The translations under genes and the position numbers were made by a program. The notes beneath the pieces were generated by a model. The model was not told the DNA's origin. It made no database searches and saw only the letters and a program-made list of their open reading frames with translations. This document shows, one piece after another, positions 17,134-26,299 of a stretch of 64,000 nucleotides of DNA. This DNA comes from Halothermothrix sp. (GTDB lineage: Bacteria > Bacillota > Halanaerobiia > DY22613): contig JAENYK010000005.1 in assembly GCA_016841825.1 (NCBI GenBank), positions 62,001 to 126,000 of the forward strand. Direction: 5' to 3'. Position 1 is the first letter of the stretch; each line of letters opens with the position of its first letter.

Positions 17134-17910
17134 ATGATGAATCGGGTAGAATGGTTGAAAGCCAATAGAGTAAAATTTATTTTTTTATCAGAATGGATGG
17201 TATATCTTATCTTTGAATTGTTTATGGGAAGGTTCACTCATTGGTCAGTACTTCTGGTCAATTTATTACCATTTATCTTTTTTTATCTAATAGCTATTTT
17301 GATGAGTATGCTCTCAAAAAAGACTCACGAATTAACTCTACTACAGGTTACAATCTGGGTCATCACACTGATAGCCTGCGATCATCTGGTCAAATTTGTA
17401 ATCAGAAGTTTTATCGCGAGTGGTCGGCAGATTCCTTTACTGGGTAATTGGCTATTTATCTCCAATGTTTTAAATGAACATGGTTCTTTTGTTACTTCTC
17501 GTTTTGATCTCAATTGGAATATGGCCTGGATGATTGGTTTTAATATCATCATTCTATTTTTCTTAATTCAAGGTTTTAACTATTATCTATTAAAACATGG
17601 CCAACGAGGGTGGATAAATTTAACCAGAATTCTTCTTTTAGCTGGAGCTGGATCATCTTTAATTGATAAACTCTTTTTTGGGGGCTCGCTAGACTTTCTG
17701 GGATTGGATGGATTGTTTGTAGCCGATCTGAAAGATTTTTATCTAACCATCGGCATTGGCTGTGTGCTTGTTGAGGTAGTTGAGAATCCAGAAGTTGATA
17801 CTAAAGGTGGTGTGGGAGATGACTTTTGGTTAATAAAAGATTTTTTGCAGTTCTGTTTTAGCGGCAGGTTAGCTAATCAAGCTGATCTGGATGAAGAGCG
17901 AGATAAATAA
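17134..17910 (+). CDS. Signal peptidase II (LspA)-like membrane protein
   Basis: About 258 residues with several hydrophobic helices. It keeps an LspA-like order of motifs: CDHLVKFVIR (for DQxxK), NEHGSF (for NxGxAF), GAGSSLIDK (for GxxxNxxDR) and FVADLKDFYL (the second catalytic Asp). Both Asp positions are retained, but the surroundings are divergent and there is an extra N-terminal helix pair and a 45-residue C-terminal tail, so it may be a specialised paralogue rather than the housekeeping enzyme. The start is placed at ATG 17134 (GAAGAGG upstream); GTG 17116 is the longest option. Confidence 0.65.
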   Translation: MMNRVEWLKANRVKFIFLSEWMVYLIFELFMGRFTHWSVLLVNLLPFIFFYLIAILMSMLSKKTHELTLLQVTIWVITLIACDHLVKFVIRSFIASGRQIPLLGNWLFISNVLNEHGSFVTSRFDLNWNMAWMIGFNIIILFFLIQGFNYYLLKHGQRGWINLTRILLLAGAGSSLIDKLFFGGSLDFLGLDGLFVADLKDFYLTIGIGCVLVEVVENPEVDTKGGVGDDFWLIKDFLQFCFSGRLANQADLDEERDK

Positions 17911-17952
17911 AGACTGTGTTTTATATAACAATTGAGGAAGGAGGCTGATAGA

Positions 17953-18480
17953 TTGTTTACAATTAACTTGACCCACAATGATCAAAGAGAGAGAAAAACT
18001 AAACAACAATTAGAGAACCTTTTGGCAGAATATGATCTATCTCATTGGACTTTTACCTATAACATAGTCATTGATAGCCAGTCGATTCCCCATAGCCATC
18101 CTGTTCTGACTTTACATACCAGACATCTAGATGATGATCTTCTATTATTATCTACCTTTTTGCATGAACAGATTCATTGGCTGCTGGTGCAAAACAGGAT
18201 AGAAACTGAGCTGGCTATTGCGAAACTACGCCCTAAATATCCCATTATTCCCGTAGGATTTCCCCAGGGAGCCAGAGATGAGTATTCATCTTATCTGCAT
18301 TTGGTGGTTAATTATTTAGAGTATGTCGCTTTACAAGGATTGGTTGGAGATGCAGCTGCTCTAAAGATTATCGAGTTTTGGAGTACTGATCATTATACCG
18401 GGATTTATCAACTTGTTCTGCGTGATCTTAAAGAGATTGGTGGAATTGTAGATCGGTATATTCCATGTAAAATACTTTAG
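17953..18480 (+). CDS. Unrecognised protein with an HExxH motif
   Basis: 175 residues from a TTG start chosen because AAGGAGG lies just before it; the longer frame from 17932 would contain that site. FLHEQIHWLL is a classical HExxH zinc-peptidase motif, and an acidic residue in the following helix (RIETELA or ARDEYSSYLHLVV) could be the third ligand. No signal peptide. It lies 42 bp after the LspA-like gene, and a decayed copy of the same pair is at 19107-19352, so the two probably act together. Peptidase function is a motif-based guess. Confidence 0.55.
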   Translation: MFTINLTHNDQRERKTKQQLENLLAEYDLSHWTFTYNIVIDSQSIPHSHPVLTLHTRHLDDDLLLLSTFLHEQIHWLLVQNRIETELAIAKLRPKYPIIPVGFPQGARDEYSSYLHLVVNYLEYVALQGLVGDAAALKIIEFWSTDHYTGIYQLVLRDLKEIGGIVDRYIPCKIL

Positions 18481-18507
18481 ATACTAAAGCAAAAAGGGTG
18501 GTTAATA

Positions 18508-19074
18508 ATGAAGATTGGCTTATTCAATTTCAGTGGTCGATATAGTCCAGGCAACTGCTCAAAAATTATAAATTATATAGATAATAAATGTAAGAAAAAG
18601 GGAGTAATAACATCTCATTTGAATATTACCAATCTAAATATTCAACCTTGCTGTAGATGTAATTATGAATGCTTTACTTCTACCTGCCCTTTAAATGATG
18701 ATCTTGAAACCGCTTATAAATTTATTATAGAAAACGATATCGTTGTTTTTGTTTTGCCAGTTTATAGTTCAGCTCCTCCAGCAACCTATTTCGCGTGGAG
18801 AGAACGTTCTCAAGCTTTTTTTTCCATTGGAGAATTTTATGAATTGTATAATAATGTCCAAAAGGCTTATATAATTATTGGTAATGCTGATGCTGGGGGA
18901 GAAAACGTAATAAGAATTATTGAAGAATATGATGATTCTCAAAAGGCAAAATTCCTTCTCTTACAAAATCATAAATATGGTTTAAATTCAATTTCTGGAA
19001 AATTAATTGAAGTTGATGAGGTTACTAAGAATATAGATACATTGATCAATAAATTAACTATTGAGAAAGGTTAA
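18508..19074 (+). CDS. NAD(P)H-dependent FMN reductase / flavodoxin-like protein
   Basis: 188 residues, flavodoxin-like fold: MKIGLFNFSGRYSPGNCSKII with the FMN phosphate loop, a Cys cluster CCRCNYECFTSTCPLNDD typical of iron-sulfur flavoprotein relatives, and VFVLPVYSSAPPATYFAW. Possibly reduces flavin or quinones; substrate unknown. It separates the intact LspA/HExxH pair from its decayed copy. Confidence 0.75.
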   Translation: MKIGLFNFSGRYSPGNCSKIINYIDNKCKKKGVITSHLNITNLNIQPCCRCNYECFTSTCPLNDDLETAYKFIIENDIVVFVLPVYSSAPPATYFAWRERSQAFFSIGEFYELYNNVQKAYIIIGNADAGGENVIRIIEEYDDSQKAKFLLLQNHKYGLNSISGKLIEVDEVTKNIDTLINKLTIEKG

Positions 19075-19106
19075 CAATATGCCATTAATAAATGATACTA
19101 TTTCTC

Positions 19107-19352
19107 TTTATCGGGGAGTATGATAGACAAAATTTTTTTGGAGGGTCACTGGATTTTCTAAGATTACAAGGGTTATTTGTTGTTGATCGGAAGGATTTTT
19201 ATCTTACTATTGGAATTGGGTGTATGATAGTATAACTATTTGAAAACCCGAATTTTTACATGAGCAGATTCACCTGGATTTAGCAGCAAGTGTTACGTGA
19301 TCTGGAGAAGGTTGAAAGAATTAATGAGAATAATTACCTGGTTATATAGGTT
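19107..19352 (+). pseudogene. Decayed second copy of the LspA-like / HExxH gene pair
   Basis: The translation of 19110-19250 reads MIDKIFLGGSLDFLRLQG, then LFVVDRKDFYLTIGIGCMIV, a stop, then LFENPN. It parallels the C-terminal part of the LspA-like protein at 17134-17910 (LIDKLFFGGSLDFLGLDG, LFVADLKDFYLTIGIG). It runs into FLHEQIHL-like and VLRDLEKVERINENNY-like remnants of the HExxH protein with most of its middle deleted. Stops and deletions show it is not functional. Confidence 0.8.
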
Positions 19353-19395
19353 GATTGTGATGAGGAAAAGAAGAGAAGAGTGGGGGGAATACTAG

Positions 19396-19893
19396 GTGGA
19401 AAGATTTGCAATTCCCGGTGTTGGCGGAATTATTGAAAAAACTATTGATGGCATTGACCATATTTTGATTCAAGACAGAGTCAAAGATGGTGCTCAGGAA
19501 GAAAGAGGATTGATAGAGATCCCAGCTGGGAAGATTCGTGAATTTGAGAATATATTTAATTGCTTAAAGAGAGAGATAATGGAAGAAACGGGTTTAAAAG
19601 TTGTAGAAATACTTGGCGAAAAAGATGCCGAAATCTTTGAATCACATGATTATCAAGTAATAAGTTATCAACCGTTTATCTGCTCACAAAATCTCACTGG
19701 AAGATATCCAATAATGGTTCAGATATTTATCTGTAAGGTGATAGGAGAGATTGTTCCTAGTTCTAACGAGTCTGTTAATGTTCGCTGGGTTTCAATTCAG
19801 AAACTACGAGACATGCTAACTGACAGTCAGAATCATTTTTATCCCATGCATGTGGTAACTTTACAGAAATACCTGATCTGGAAAGGTGAGTAA
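19396..19893 (+). CDS. Nudix hydrolase
   Basis: 165 residues, GTG start. The Nudix box is complete, from GKIREFENIFNCLK into REIMEETGL around residues 52-75 (GX5EX7REUXEEXGU). The upstream IPGVGGIIEK and downstream SYQPFICSQN resemble ADP-ribose pyrophosphatase-type members, but the substrate cannot be assigned. Confidence 0.88.
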   Translation: MERFAIPGVGGIIEKTIDGIDHILIQDRVKDGAQEERGLIEIPAGKIREFENIFNCLKREIMEETGLKVVEILGEKDAEIFESHDYQVISYQPFICSQNLTGRYPIMVQIFICKVIGEIVPSSNESVNVRWVSIQKLRDMLTDSQNHFYPMHVVTLQKYLIWKGE

Positions 19894-20079
19894 ATCAGGA
19901 TGAAAGTACACTTTTTGATAGGAGAAAGTAATATTGATGTAGAAGACAAAATAATTCACCTCACTTTTCATAATATAACATTGTATAAGCCTTTACGGTT
20001 AAGCAAGATTTGGCAAAAAGATCACCTCCTCATGTTTTGTAAATGAGGAGATCTGGAATTTGCAGTTTGGTCAATGTTA

Positions 20080-21168
20080 TTAATAAATAAATTTTACCAA
20101 CTTGTTTAAACTAGAATTGAGTTTACTCAGATTGGTATTCTGTAACCAGGTGTTGGGGATTTTGCATGAGAAGAACTTTTTCTTTTTGTGTCGCATATAG
20201 TTAGCAATGATTCTGGCTTCATCTAGATCTTTTTGATCAAATATCTGATAATTTTGAGATGGTTTTTGGAAATGTTCGAAAATTAAAGAAGTGAGCACTT
20301 CCAGTAGATTGTCTGGAGATAAACTAGTGTCAAAGATCTGCTTATGAAGTACTTTATTTCCTTGAATAAAAAAAACTTTATACTTCTCCTGAGCTAGTGG
20401 TTCAACAGCTAAAAAATTACGGCCTATTTTGGCATTATCTACAATTTGTTGAGTAAAAAGGAGGTATTTTGTATAAGAGATCTCATCCCTACATCTGGCT
20501 GCTTTTTCAAAATGCAACTTTTCTGCAGCATCTAACATCTCTTTTTCCAATCCAGTGAGATAGTATTTGTCTTTGTTTTCCAATAGGAGGATCAGTCGTT
20601 TGACCCAATTTCGATATTCTTCCTTAGATACGTTTCCTTTACAGACTCCAAGACAGTATCCCAGATGATGATTCAAACATCCAGATCTTTTTTTTGAGCC
20701 AGAGGAGATATTACACATTTTCACTGGGAATCTTCGCTGCAAATAAGTAACAGCCTTCTCTAGAGTATGCTTATTGGTAAAAGGTCCAAAATATCTTGAA
20801 CAGTCATCAGTAATCTCTAAAACCATCTGCAATTCGGGATATTCTTCAGATGTAGTAACCTTCAGATATGGATATCCTAAATCATTTTTCATCAAACTGT
20901 TATACAAAGGTTTTATGTTTTTGATAAGTTCACATTCTAGTAAGAGTGCATCTAGCTCAGTGTCGGTTATAATATATTTAATATCAGTAATATTCTTCAC
21001 TAGATCTACTATCTTCGGTGAATGATTAGATGATTGATAGAAATATTGCTTAACCCGTTTTTTGATATTATTTGATTTTCCAACATAGATGACATTATTT
21101 AGAGAATCTTTCATCATATAGACACCTGGAGTCTCTGGAAGTTGATCGAGTATTGTGGAAAGATTCAT
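20080..21168 (-). CDS. UvrC-like GIY-YIG nuclease lacking the C-terminal half
   Basis: 362 residues against about 600 for UvrC. The N-terminal GIY-YIG domain (PETPGVYMMKD, IYVGKSNNIKKRVKQYF, LLLECELIKNIKPLYN) is complete, followed by CGVCKG-like GYCLGVCKGN and a UVR-like helical pair (LEKEMLDAAEKLHFEKAARCRDEI). The RNase H-like and HhH domains are missing, and the end does not look cut. This resembles Cho or the short UvrC paralogues of Firmicutes. Binding site GAAGGTGG before the ATG. A DNA repair role fits the SOS genes nearby; no LexA box is visible at its own start. Confidence 0.85.
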   Translation of the reverse strand: MNLSTILDQLPETPGVYMMKDSLNNVIYVGKSNNIKKRVKQYFYQSSNHSPKIVDLVKNITDIKYIITDTELDALLLECELIKNIKPLYNSLMKNDLGYPYLKVTTSEEYPELQMVLEITDDCSRYFGPFTNKHTLEKAVTYLQRRFPVKMCNISSGSKKRSGCLNHHLGYCLGVCKGNVSKEEYRNWVKRLILLLENKDKYYLTGLEKEMLDAAEKLHFEKAARCRDEISYTKYLLFTQQIVDNAKIGRNFLAVEPLAQEKYKVFFIQGNKVLHKQIFDTSLSPDNLLEVLTSLIFEHFQKPSQNYQIFDQKDLDEARIIANYMRHKKKKFFSCKIPNTWLQNTNLSKLNSSLNKLVKFIY

Positions 21169-21270
21169 GTTTACCCACCTTCTTTGTCTAGTTTTTTCTT
21201 TTATTTAGTTAGACATTGCTATAACTAAATCTGCTTTAGACTGCTGTCAAAGATAGTCTTTCCTTTTACC

Positions 21271-22206
21271 CTATATACTGGGAAATTCATCAATAGCACT
21301 TTTCCGATTCTCTTTGTCAGTATGGGTATAGATCTGAGTTGTTGAAATATCTGCATGTCCCAAAAGATCCTGTAATACCCGTATATCTTTTGTCTGCTGA
21401 TATAACATAGTTGCAAAGGTATGGCGCAATTTATGTGGAGTTATTTTATCCGAATTTTTGATTCCGGCCAATTTAGCATATTTTTTAACTAACAGCTGAA
21501 TTGAACGAACTCCCAGGCGAGTTCCATGAGTAGAACGGAACAGCGCCTTACGCCCATCTTCATTCTTAGAATCAACCTGAGAGCGGGAGGGGAGGTAATT
21601 CAAAATAGCTTCAATCACATCGGGATGAAGGGGAACATAACGTTCTTTATTACCTTTCCCAAAGAATTTGATTGAGCAATCGTCAAAATCGATCTCTGGT
21701 AGATTCAACCCAACCAATTCAGAAACCCGTAATCCACCATAGAGAAAAATCTTTATAATAGCCAGATCACGTTCCAGATTCGTCTTACCATAGATTTCAA
21801 CAGCTTCAAGATATTTTCGAGCATCGTCTAGTTTCATGTAAACGGGTTCAGAACGTTTTTCAGTTTTGCTGGCATCGATCATATCTGTGGGGTTAGTATC
21901 CATATAGCCATTAGCCACCAGATATTTACAAAATGTACGAATTGAACAGCGGCGACGATTTCTAGTGATTGGAGAATTATTGTTAATCAAGACAAGGTCA
22001 TTGAGAAATTCTCTTATCTCAAAAACCCCCAGAGTATTTACAGTGAATTCATTTTCGCGATACTCTAAATGTTCGATTAAATATCGATGAAACAGGTCTA
22101 AATCGCGTTCATATTCAATAATTGTCAGCTCAGAATAACCTTTTTCTGCCAATAAGTACTTGAGAAAACTCTGAACCGCCGGATGAAATTTGACTGGATG
22201 TGCCAT
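21271..22206 (-). CDS. Tyrosine recombinase, XerC/XerD family
   Basis: 311 residues. N-terminal SAM-like core-binding domain (FLKYLLAEKGYSELTIIEYERD) and catalytic domain with the full set: Arg in GGLRVSELVGL, Lys in GKGNKERYVPL, HKLRHTFATML, and LLGHADISTTQIYTH with the nucleophilic Tyr. CAGGAGG site before the ATG at 22206. It could be a chromosome-dimer resolvase or a relative with a private target; no dif site was recognised. Confidence 0.88.
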   Translation of the reverse strand: MAHPVKFHPAVQSFLKYLLAEKGYSELTIIEYERDLDLFHRYLIEHLEYRENEFTVNTLGVFEIREFLNDLVLINNNSPITRNRRRCSIRTFCKYLVANGYMDTNPTDMIDASKTEKRSEPVYMKLDDARKYLEAVEIYGKTNLERDLAIIKIFLYGGLRVSELVGLNLPEIDFDDCSIKFFGKGNKERYVPLHPDVIEAILNYLPSRSQVDSKNEDGRKALFRSTHGTRLGVRSIQLLVKKYAKLAGIKNSDKITPHKLRHTFATMLYQQTKDIRVLQDLLGHADISTTQIYTHTDKENRKSAIDEFPSI

Positions 22207-22413
22207 TATTTTTAAGCCTCCTGAGTAAAGCGTGAAATAAGAAAAAATCGCCTGGTCAATAACTAACTATTAATTGAATTGGATCTCGTTTTGAGCACCA
22301 CTGATGATTTTAAGTAAGCATAATTCTACATAATATGACTTAAAGTAAGCGATATCGAGTAATTAATTAACATTATACTATGTAAAATATTGGTGTATTA
22401 TCGTTATTTTCTT

Positions 22414-22451
22414 AAATTACTTCGCAAAATATACATTTTGCGAAGTAATTT
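22414..22451. repeat. 17-bp perfect inverted repeat
   Basis: AAATTACTTCGCAAAAT and ATTTTGCGAAGTAATTT around a 4-nt loop. Possible terminator or protein-binding palindrome; not tied to a gene end. Confidence 0.7.
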
Positions 22452-22456
22452 ATACT

Positions 22457-22671
<215 letters not shown>

Positions 22672-22689
22672 GTCCGACAATCTGGCGGA

Positions 22690-22848
22690 TTAATCTGACT
22701 GGATCTCGTCAATAAGTATCCTATGATAATCCTGATCTATTTTAATGCATTCCATACAGTTGTCACATTTTTTTGATGAGTCTAGATCGCAAACTTCACA
22801 CTCTCCACATTGGACACAGGTTTTGTCTTCCAAAACGCATTTTTTCAT
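22690..22848 (-). CDS. Small Cys-rich protein
   Basis: 52 residues with ten Cys arranged as paired CxxC units (CVQCGECEVCDLD, then KKCDNCMEC), suggesting metal or Fe-S binding. Start chosen at ATG 22848 with GAAGGTG upstream; the open frame extends further without a signal. It follows the yneB-like gene by 74 bp on the same strand and may share its SOS transcript. Family not recognised. Confidence 0.65.
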   Translation of the reverse strand: MKKCVLEDKTCVQCGECEVCDLDSSKKCDNCMECIKIDQDYHRILIDEIQSD

Positions 22849-22922
22849 CTTAATCACACCTTCATATTGAATAATTTTAATCAATACTGCTACATTAACA
22901 TTATATCTAAATCACTGAAGGA

Positions 22923-23588
<666 letters not shown>

Positions 23589-23630
23589 TTATTTTAGTGT
23601 AAATGTCAAAAAAAGACCAACCAGATCACC

Positions 23631-23960
23631 CTAACTGGTTGGAATTAATATAGTCTGGCCAGGATAGATTTCAGCAGTCTCAAGGTCATTGATCTTTTTG
23701 ATCTGATACACAATACTACGAATATCTTCCCGATTTGTATTATGCTTATGAGCGAGATTCCATAAGGTGTCTCCTCTGGATACCTGTACCTGTAAATACT
23801 TCTCCATATTATTACTACTTGTAGAATCATTGGATACGAAAACTATTCCCATGATGATTAAAGATATACCACATAGAGTTATAAGTACAATATTATCGAG
23901 AGAATTAGTACGCATGCACTTTTTTTTAATCTGTCTTTGATTTTTTTCTGTTTTTTTCAT
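23631..23960 (-). CDS. YneA-like LysM membrane protein (SOS cell-division inhibitor candidate)
   Basis: 109 residues: a basic N-terminus, one transmembrane helix (NIVLITLCGISLIIMGIVFV), then a LysM domain (VSRGDTLWNLAHKHN through IYPGQTILIPTS). This is the layout of B. subtilis YneA, which halts division during the SOS response. It sits directly downstream of a consensus LexA box and upstream of a yneB-like gene. Confidence 0.8.
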   Translation of the reverse strand: MKKTEKNQRQIKKKCMRTNSLDNIVLITLCGISLIIMGIVFVSNDSTSSNNMEKYLQVQVSRGDTLWNLAHKHNTNREDIRSIVYQIKKINDLETAEIYPGQTILIPTS

Positions 23961-23979
23961 AAATTACACCCCCATCAAA

Positions 23980-23993
23980 CGAACATATGTTCT
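23980..23993. promoter_or_regulatory. LexA (SOS) box of the yneA-yneB operon
   Basis: CGAACATATGTTCT matches the Bacillus-type LexA operator (CGAAC-N4-GTTCG/T). It lies just downstream of the -10, between the promoter and the gene start. Confidence 0.9.
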
Positions 23994-24003
23994 ATTTAAT
24001 TAC

Positions 24004-24033
24004 AGTATATCATACTTAATTCTTTTTTGTCAA
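24004..24033 (-). promoter_or_regulatory. Promoter of the yneA-yneB operon
   Basis: Leftward TTGACA (24028-24033), 18-bp spacer, TATACT (24004-24009), followed by the LexA box. Confidence 0.75.
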
Positions 24034-24307
24034 TAATAAATTATAAAAAAAAGAAAATAAATATATAATTACCGATATAGTAGAAAATATATTTAATAAT
24101 TATGTAATTTAATTATTTTTATTACTACAACATATCCTTTATTATAGATAATGTGATTGTAAAGATTATTTACCTTTAGTATATGTTTGAATACAAGTTT
24201 TATATAATTAATGAAAGAAACGATCCCTCAACATATATAACACCTTATATACACATAGTAATACGTTAATGAATACATTATATTAAATAAATTTATGAGG
24301 TGATTTC

Positions 24308-24892
24308 ATGGGAAAATCTAATCCTTCTGCTGATTTTGTTCTCGAAGTGATTAATATGCTAGATGCTGATGATCTAGAAAAGATATCCAGAGTGATTAAT
24401 AAAAAATTAAATAATGAAAAAGTGATTGATGTTTCTCCAGAGTTATCAGAGTCTGACACATCTTCTAAAATTAATTCTTTAGCTAAAAATTTAAATAATG
24501 ATGTTATCATGAATCTCCTTTCTAGCCTAACCAGTAAAGATACATCTAATGACATACAATCTAATTCGAGCTCTGATTCAACTAATACTTCTGGATTAGG
24601 TCAGATCGGTGATCTGTTACAACTTTTTAGTAAATCTGGAGGAACTACCACAGCTGCCAGTAACACTAATCCATTACTGAGTCTTCTTCCCTCGAATTTC
24701 GGACAGTTTTTACCAAAAATCCTTAGTATATCACAAGAAGTTTTTCAAAAACAGTCCCGGGAAGAAAATTTACTAAATGCAATTATTCCTTTCGTCCCTT
24801 CCACAGGACAAGAGACTATGAGAAAAATGTCTGGACTTTTAAAACTAGCACAAATCTTTAAAGTTTTACGAATGCCTTCTGTTGATACGTAA
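24308..24892 (+). CDS. Unrecognised helical protein (paralogue of 25587-26143)
   Basis: 194 residues, no signal peptide. Acidic/helical N-terminus (SADFVLEVINMLDADDLEKI), a Ser/Asn/Thr-rich linker (about residues 85-120), then a helical C-terminal domain ENLLNAIIPFVPSTGQETM. The last part aligns with the tail of the frameshifted gene at 25587-26143 (QLAEALVPFVKPKTQKVL). GAGGTG site before the ATG. It converges on the Leu-rich repeat gene and shares its terminator. Function unknown. Confidence 0.6.
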   Translation: MGKSNPSADFVLEVINMLDADDLEKISRVINKKLNNEKVIDVSPELSESDTSSKINSLAKNLNNDVIMNLLSSLTSKDTSNDIQSNSSSDSTNTSGLGQIGDLLQLFSKSGGTTTAASNTNPLLSLLPSNFGQFLPKILSISQEVFQKQSREENLLNAIIPFVPSTGQETMRKMSGLLKLAQIFKVLRMPSVDT

Positions 24893-24939
24893 TAATATAT
24901 TTTAATTAAGATTGTCTTCAAGCAAGTTTGCTGGAAATC

Positions 24940-24970
24940 AAAAAAGCTTCGGAACATCCGAAGCTTTTTT
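24940..24970. terminator. Bidirectional terminator between 24308-24892 and the Leu-rich repeat gene
   Basis: AAAAAAGCTTCGG/CCGAAGCTTTTTT with a 5-nt loop; A- and T-runs on both sides serve both strands. Confidence 0.9.
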
Positions 24971-24990
24971 GTTAAAGCTGTCATTTTGTA

Positions 24991-25431
24991 TTACTTTATT
25001 GCCGATTGTGCAATTGGAAGCAGGCCGTCTCCGCCTAATAAACTAAATAAGAGCAATAAAGTGATCAGGTTATTCTCTCCACCGAGACCATCTTCACCCA
25101 ACAGACTAAATAGGAGTAATAAGGTGATCAGGTTATTCTCTCCACCGATACCATCTTCACCTAATAGACTAAATAGGAGTAATAAGGTGATCAGGTTATT
25201 CTCTCCACCGATACCATCTTCACCTAATAGACTAAATAGGAGCAATAAGGTAATCAGATTATTATCTTCCCCTTCACCGTTTCCACCTAATGCAAATCCA
25301 TTTCCGCCTAGAGCAAATCCATCTTCACCTAACAGGCTTAAAAGAATTAATAGAGTTACTAATCCATTATCTCCAAATTCTTCATCAGATAGTAGGAGTA
25401 AAAGAATCAAGAGTAGATTATTGTCTAACAT
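24991..25431 (-). CDS. Leu-rich protein made of 21-residue repeats
   Basis: 146 residues, chosen over the overlapping plus-strand frame because AAGGAGG stands 8 bp before its ATG at 25431. It contains about four near-identical repeats of ENNLITLLLLFSLLGEDG plus IGG, preceded by two shorter GGNGFALGGNG-type units. Each repeat pairs a very hydrophobic Leu stretch with an acidic Gly-rich turn, so it may assemble in or on a membrane or form a coat-like polymer. No family recognised; Gly/Asn-plus-Leu repeat proteins are known in sporulating Firmicutes, but a spore role is a guess. Confidence 0.65.
   Translation of the reverse strand: MLDNNLLLILLLLLSDEEFGDNGLVTLLILLSLLGEDGFALGGNGFALGGNGEGEDNNLITLLLLFSLLGEDGIGGENNLITLLLLFSLLGEDGIGGENNLITLLLLFSLLGEDGLGGENNLITLLLLFSLLGGDGLLPIAQSAIK
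25020..25275. repeat. 63-bp tandem repeat inside the Leu-rich gene
   Basis: The marker GTGATCAGGTTATTCTCTCC recurs at 25061, 25124 and 25187 with exact 63-bp spacing, and a diverged fourth copy follows at about 25250. Two inner units are nearly identical, indicating recent expansion or homogenisation. Confidence 0.9.
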
Positions 25432-25586
25432 ATACTAACCTCCTTATCTGGTTTATGCTATATCATATGTTGTAACGAGTATTGATGTGAATACTGCTTT
25501 TTGTGTTTAATGATTAGTATTGTCACAATCTTTAGCTCTATATAATACTATAAATTAGAAGAATACTTTTATAAGAAGGTGAGTGT

Positions 25587-26143
25587 ATGGCTAAAGAAAA
25601 AGATTTACAAAAAGCAATTGAAGAGATCAGATCTTCTTTGCAAGATAAAGATTTAGATGCCTTAAAAGATCAACTATTTTCAAAAATTAATACAAATGGT
25701 GGGAACATCACCGACATTCTTAATGATAATTCTCTTCAGAATACTTTGCAATCTTTATTGAACAACAAAAACATTTCAAGTTTGTTACAAAATCCTGAGA
25801 TAACCAATCAGCTTTCATCACTTCTCAAGACTAATAAAACTAAAGATCTTATAGATCAAGTACAAAATATACTAGATTCAAATTCTGAAAAAAAAAACTA
25901 AGTAAGAATAGTTCTCATCCATTAGAATTATATGACACAGACATAACCAACTTAAAAAATTCTTTGTTAGCAAAATATGACACCAAAATTTATGCAAATC
26001 ATATCCAACTTGCTGAAGCCTTGGTTCCTTTCGTCAAACCAAAAACTCAAAAAGTATTGCATAAATTGTGTGATTACTATCGCTATAAAGGTATTATAGA
26101 TGGTATGAAACGGGAGTCAAAAAAAATTACATCTTTAAGTTGA
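25587..26143 (+). CDS. Unrecognised helical protein interrupted at an A10 tract
   Basis: As read, the frame from 25587 stops at 25901 after 104 residues (MAKEKDLQKAIEEIRSSLQD and on to SNSEKKN). At 25888-25897 there is a run of ten A's; with eleven, the frame continues for 81 more codons to a TGA at 26141-26143, giving a 185-residue protein. The tail (NHIQLAEALVPFVKPKTQKV) resembles the C-terminus of the protein at 24308-24892, so it is genuine coding sequence. Explanations: transcriptional slippage or ribosomal frameshifting on the A-run, a phase-variable tract, a recent mutation, or a sequencing error. Confidence 0.7.
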
Positions 26144-26186
26144 TGATGAGCAGGTTACTATTGACTCCTGAATTATTGGAGCAAAA

Positions 26187-26237
26187 AATAAAGTGGTCTA
26201 TTGACAAAAAGTTTACTTGTCGATAGACCACTTTATT
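26187..26237. terminator. Bidirectional terminator
   Basis: Perfect 15-bp arms AATAAAGTGGTCTAT/ATAGACCACTTTATT, extended by GACA/TGTC, between the convergent gene pair 25587-26143 and the NhaC-type transporter. Confidence 0.8.
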
Positions 26238-26299
26238 CTGCTAAACATATCCTCTGCCTTCCAAAACGTAGGGAAATTATTTTTCTTTTATCTACAAAT

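Noticed and set aside
24991-25431. CRISPR-like appearance of the 63-bp repeats
   Set aside because: The repeats are contiguous, in frame, without unique spacers, and encode a protein repeat.
24986-25438. 150-codon plus-strand ORF of NRSNKVIRLFSPP repeats
   Set aside because: It is the antisense of the Leu-rich repeat gene, which has a clear AAGGAGG site on the other strand.
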